Positions 60,751-64,000 of a stretch of 64,000 bases of DNA are shown piece by piece. The stretch's first letter is position 1; the number at the start of each line of letters is the position of its first letter. The position numbers were made by a program, and so were the translations under genes. The notes under the pieces were generated by a model. That model was not told the DNA's origin. It ran no database searches and worked only from the letters and a program-made list of their open reading frames with translations. Source of the DNA: Phototrophicus methaneseepsis (GTDB lineage: Bacteria > Chloroflexota > Anaerolineae > Aggregatilineales > Phototrophicaceae); contig NZ_CP062983.1 in NCBI RefSeq assembly GCF_015500095.1, positions 1,302,001 to 1,366,000 on the forward strand. Reading direction: 5' to 3'.

Positions 60751-62664
60751 ATGAGCGATTCTTCCATTTCACATGCTTTTGTGCTGCCAGACCAGAACTT
60801 TCATGAGTGGTTACAAGCGCTTGCACCTTATAGCAGTGCTTTTGAGCGCGTCGCGATTGTGCGTTCCCCGGCTGGGAATGACCTCAACCGCTTTAGAAAT
60901 GTCAGCGCCGTAACCGCGCCTCTGACATGGTATCAGGATGACCCATTGCGCCATATTCGGCGGATCTATCCTATGGTTGTGCGGGTGGATGTCGTCAAGG
61001 CGACGACCCCGCAGCAACTCAAGACCCTTATGGCGGCCCGCATCAGCAAAACAGACCGCTATGGTCAGCAGACCAGCGAAGGCACGCATCTATATGACCG
61101 CTTCGTATTGGATTGGCCGACGCTCCACCGCCCCTTAGAAATCCTCCAGCCGTTCAATAGCAGCAAAGGGCCGGGTATCACGATTCGCAGTCGTATCGGC
61201 GCCAAGGTGACTGCCGCTGTCGCTGGCAAGGTGACGAAACAATGGGCCGGGACCAATAGCGATATTCTCGGCCTGGGGCAGTACGTGCAGGTGACGACAA
61301 CGCAAGACGGTATGTCCTATGTGGTGACGTACGCGGGCCTGAGTAAAGTCAGTGTGCCCTTAAATACGCTGGTAGATGTTGGCGATGTGGTTGGCGAAGC
61401 CGCAGGCGATACTTTCCAGCTCATTGTTCAGCAGCCTGGGCACGGCATGAGCGGTTTTACGCTGCCGGATATTATCAACCCGACCGATATGCTTTATGTA
61501 CAGAACCTGCGCCTACGCCCGATAGATACGGGGCTGCGCGTGCGTACGTTACCTTCGACGGCGGGTATTGTGCTGGGGCAAATTAACCCCTGGGATAGCC
61601 TCGAACCGATGGAGATGCATGGTCGGACTCTGGGCAAGGTCGGCAAAGAGGGCCAATGGATGCGCATCAAGCTGCCTGATGGCCGCGAAGGTTATAGCGC
61701 CGCCTGGTTCCTGGAGGCATTCACCAAAGATGATATTTACATCTTCCCCGGTGTGAACCCGGTCGGGGTCAATCTGGATGCTCGCCACGCATTAGGCACG
61801 CCGGATGCGTCTCGCCTGGGCGATATGGGCTGGATCCGCATGGGGTATAACGTCTCCAACAATGTCGGCTCGGAAGACATCAACGCCGCATTTAATCGCT
61901 ATTTGCCCCTGGCGGAGCGTTATAAGCGGGCCGGGTATCGGGTGATGTTCACAACCAGCCATCAAACCTATGGTGAAGGCAAAAATGAGTTCTGGCCCTG
62001 GAATGATCTCTCCGATAGTGCCTGGACCACGTTGATTAACCGCTTTGCCGCGATGATGCGCGATATTGCCCGCCAATGGGCCGGGCGCGGCCTGGTGGAT
62101 GTGTGGCAAATCTGGAATGAACAGGACGCCGGACCCAATGCGGTCGCTTCGGTACCTGTGCCGGTCAAACATTACGCACGTATGGTCACAGAGGTGACGC
62201 GGGCCATCCGCAGCAGCGACGCTGAGGCCCGTATTATCACAGGCGGCCACACCAGCGGCCCTTACTTTGGCTCCCAATATGCCCGTGATACCATCAGCCA
62301 ACTCCCGACAGATGTCCGCCTGGATGGCATCGCTATTCACCCGTATGGGCGTGGCCCCGTCCCTGGGGAGCGCTATACGATCTTCGGCCATATTGATGAT
62401 TCCATTGAGGCGTACAGCCAGGTCTACCCGGATCGCCCCTTGTGGATTACGGAATGGGGCGTGCTCGATCATCCTAATGACCCGCCGCAGGATGTCGCCA
62501 ACTATGCCACGCACTTTATCAGCTACCTGAAGGCGCGTTACCCTGGGCGTATCGCCACCATGTTATGGTATGCCTGGGCGCAGGGGATGCACAATGGCTA
62601 TGGCCTTGTCGACAAGAATGGCAACCCACGCCCTCCGCTGACGGAACGTTTTTTGCAGGCATGA
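60751..62664 (+). CDS. SH3-domain glycoside-hydrolase-like protein
   Basis: A 637-residue protein. Residues ~130-250 resemble an M23-like/beta-barrel domain (GITIRSRIGAKVTAAVAGKV, YAGLSKVSVPLNTLVDVGDV), ~255-330 an SH3-like domain (GLRVRTLPSTAGIVLGQINP), and ~340-637 a (beta/alpha)8 glycoside hydrolase of the GH5/GH39-like clan A with acid/base VDVWQIWNEQDAG and nucleophile LWITEWGVLDHP. The M23-like part lacks the HxxxD zinc site. No signal peptide is visible. Substrate unknown; a polysaccharide is likely. Confidence 0.78.
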   Translation: MSDSSISHAFVLPDQNFHEWLQALAPYSSAFERVAIVRSPAGNDLNRFRNVSAVTAPLTWYQDDPLRHIRRIYPMVVRVDVVKATTPQQLKTLMAARISKTDRYGQQTSEGTHLYDRFVLDWPTLHRPLEILQPFNSSKGPGITIRSRIGAKVTAAVAGKVTKQWAGTNSDILGLGQYVQVTTTQDGMSYVVTYAGLSKVSVPLNTLVDVGDVVGEAAGDTFQLIVQQPGHGMSGFTLPDIINPTDMLYVQNLRLRPIDTGLRVRTLPSTAGIVLGQINPWDSLEPMEMHGRTLGKVGKEGQWMRIKLPDGREGYSAAWFLEAFTKDDIYIFPGVNPVGVNLDARHALGTPDASRLGDMGWIRMGYNVSNNVGSEDINAAFNRYLPLAERYKRAGYRVMFTTSHQTYGEGKNEFWPWNDLSDSAWTTLINRFAAMMRDIARQWAGRGLVDVWQIWNEQDAGPNAVASVPVPVKHYARMVTEVTRAIRSSDAEARIITGGHTSGPYFGSQYARDTISQLPTDVRLDGIAIHPYGRGPVPGERYTIFGHIDDSIEAYSQVYPDRPLWITEWGVLDHPNDPPQDVANYATHFISYLKARYPGRIATMLWYAWAQGMHNGYGLVDKNGNPRPPLTERFLQA

Positions 62665-62774
62665 TTCATCGGATGAGGTACCATCCGGTGTGAGGCTCAT
62701 AAAACCCCACTATACATTTCTGGCGGGCAATGCGTTACCCTTGCGCCGGAACCCATCAGCGAACAGGGTAGCTT

Positions 62775-63767
62775 ATGCGCCGGACTCTCCTTGTCATTGC
62801 CAGTATCATCGTCAGCGTTGTGTTTATGTATTTTGTGCTGCGCGATGTGCCCCTTGATGCCGTCCTGGAAAGCGCCCAGCAGGCGAACCCGCTGTGGTTG
62901 TTGATCTCTTTCGGCATGATTACGATGACCATTGTAACGCGTGGCATCCGTTGGCGTGGCTTGCTGGATAACCGCATCAGTCAGCGGGATGCATTCTTCA
63001 TCATGTCGGTTACATTTCTGCTCAATCAACTGCCGCTGCGCGCCGGGGAAGTCGCGCGTTCCCTGCTGGCGACAGGGCGCGGCGTGCCTTTGCTGACTGC
63101 TGCTACCAGCATCGTGATTGAACGTATGTTGGATACCTTGCTCGTGGTGCTCTCACTGCTGCTCGCCCTCTCCCAGCTATCGACTGTTCCACCCACCGTC
63201 AGCCAATCCGCGGCTTTGTTTGGTGTATTGGGTGTGATTGCATTTGCCATTCTGCTGGTCTTCGCTCGTTATCCGCAGTTGGCTCACCGCCTGCTGAATA
63301 CGATCTTCAAGATCATCCCGCCCCTGCGCAAATTGCCGCTGGAATCTTTACTGGATAATGTGCTCGATGGCCTCAAACCGTTGACGAACCCGCGCCGCTT
63401 CGCCCATGCCATTAGCTGGACGCTGATCGCCTGGGCTTTTTCCTATGGCGGCATGCTGACGCTGCTGATCGCGCTGAATATCGTCGATGTAGATATGCTC
63501 ATGACGAGCATTTTGGGTGTGTCATTGGCCTCCTTCAGCGTGGCGATTCCGGTCAGCGTGGCCGCGATTGGACCCTTCGAGGCGGCGATTGCTATCACTG
63601 GCGAAATCGTCGGCATGGAGAATATCCAGGCCGTCACCCTGGGGCTGATCGTCCATGGCGTTACCGTCCTCACGTATGTTGTGTGGGGCGTGGTCGGCCT
63701 ATTGGCGATGGGCGTCTCGCTTGGGGATGTGCTGGGCAAGGCTAAGCGGGAAGACCCCAATACCTGA
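62775..63767 (+). CDS. UPF0104/LPG-synthase-like membrane protein
   Basis: A 330-residue protein with about eight membrane helices. MITMTIVTRGIRWRGLLDN, FLLNQLPLRAGEVARSLLAT and ERMLDTLLVVLSLLLALSQL match the UPF0104 (AglD/lysyl-phosphatidylglycerol synthase membrane part) family, associated with flipping of lipids or polyprenyl-linked precursors. Follows the hydrolase gene by 110 bases on the same strand. Confidence 0.85.
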   Translation: MRRTLLVIASIIVSVVFMYFVLRDVPLDAVLESAQQANPLWLLISFGMITMTIVTRGIRWRGLLDNRISQRDAFFIMSVTFLLNQLPLRAGEVARSLLATGRGVPLLTAATSIVIERMLDTLLVVLSLLLALSQLSTVPPTVSQSAALFGVLGVIAFAILLVFARYPQLAHRLLNTIFKIIPPLRKLPLESLLDNVLDGLKPLTNPRRFAHAISWTLIAWAFSYGGMLTLLIALNIVDVDMLMTSILGVSLASFSVAIPVSVAAIGPFEAAIAITGEIVGMENIQAVTLGLIVHGVTVLTYVVWGVVGLLAMGVSLGDVLGKAKREDPNT

Positions 63768-63787
63768 CCCATGCTAAGTACAAAGCA

Positions 63788-63812
63788 ATAGACCAGCCAT
63801 TAGCTGGTCTAT
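63788..63812. terminator. Hairpin between convergent genes
   Basis: ATAGACCAGC (63788-63797) pairs with GCTGGTCTAT (63803-63812), loop CATTA; no long T-tract. Confidence 0.55.
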
Positions 63813-63842
63813 TCGCATCTATCTCAAAAGCTGTCTCGAACG

Positions 63843-64000
63843 TTATGCTCTGCCTGCTGCATGGATGCGATCATGGCTCCTGGTATCAGGACGGAAGAAG
63901 ATCGGCAGCAGCAAGAGCAAAGGCAAAATTGTGAAGACGATGCCGAATACCAGCAAGTCGGTATCCAGTGATTGACCGTTGATGGCGAAAATAATAGGCG
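63843..64000 (-). CDS. Membrane protein, C-terminal part (runs off right edge)
   Basis: The minus strand is open from the window edge to a TAA at 63845-63843, reading FAINGQSLDTDLLVFGIVFT then ILPLLLLLPIFF and ending AGRA. One membrane helix is visible with a basic tail (RPDTRSHDRIH), as at the C terminus of many transporters. Family not identifiable from 51 residues. Confidence 0.65.
   Translation of the reverse strand, partial: PIIFAINGQSLDTDLLVFGIVFTILPLLLLLPIFFRPDTRSHDRIHAAGRA

Overview
The window reads as bacterial chromosome of about 52% GC with densely packed genes on both strands. Several traits suggest a Chloroflexota (Anaerolineae-like) genome: many secreted Thr/Pro-linker proteins, DUF3352 and META proteins, TolB/WD40 propellers, F420-type DUF385 enzymes, and a class II diterpene cyclase beside an Rv3378c-type enzyme, as known from Herpetosiphon. 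This assignment is inference from gene content; no rRNA, tRNA or ribosomal protein gene is present.

Layout. 1-3.4 kb: a STAND-type NTPase, its overlapping helical partner running off the left edge, and a methyltransferase with a near-consensus promoter. 3.7-5.4 kb: an ArsR repressor overlapping an SRPBCC-hydrolase fusion. 5.5-11.5 kb: phage-virion-like genes (two tail-type, one head-tail connector) separated by ordinary genes (DUF4260, TetR, DUF385, Nudix, secreted protein). 11.7-14.4 kb: an ECF sigma factor overlapping a pentapeptide-repeat protein. 14.6-32 kb: mostly envelope and secreted proteins (lipoprotein, TolB-like paralogues, GT-C glycosyltransferase, cyclophilin, PPC-like protein, two DUF3352 paralogues), plus an aminotransferase, a phosphotransferase and a quinone reductase. 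32-39.9 kb: a candidate sRNA, two small membrane paralogues, a SnoaL/DUF4440 protein, a pterin dehydratase, a triple META protein, an MFS transporter with an inserted extracellular domain, and a HEAT-repeat protein. 40.1-45.8 kb: a minus-strand operon that looks like a diterpenoid pathway (class II cyclase and Rv3378c-like enzyme) interleaved with a histidine kinase and response regulators and ending in a HAD phosphatase-like gene. 46-64 kb: an rRNA/tRNA methyltransferase, a second candidate sRNA, an isolated prohead protease-capsid fusion gene, an MFS transporter, and housekeeping genes (xpt, cobalamin adenosyltransferase, ndk) mixed with cell-wall and surface genes.

Two features stand out. 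First, class II diterpene cyclase, kinase, response regulator and prenyl-diphosphate-processing enzyme are packed in one apparent operon, so terpenoid synthesis and signalling are probably co-expressed. Second, HK97-type capsid, connector and tail-like genes lie in separate short transcription units among cellular genes, with no integrase, terminase or portal in the window. That pattern fits a dispersed domesticated virion or gene-transfer-agent-like system better than an intact prophage. Two intergenic regions also carry good promoters followed by base-pairing RNA and terminators, and are candidate small RNAs.
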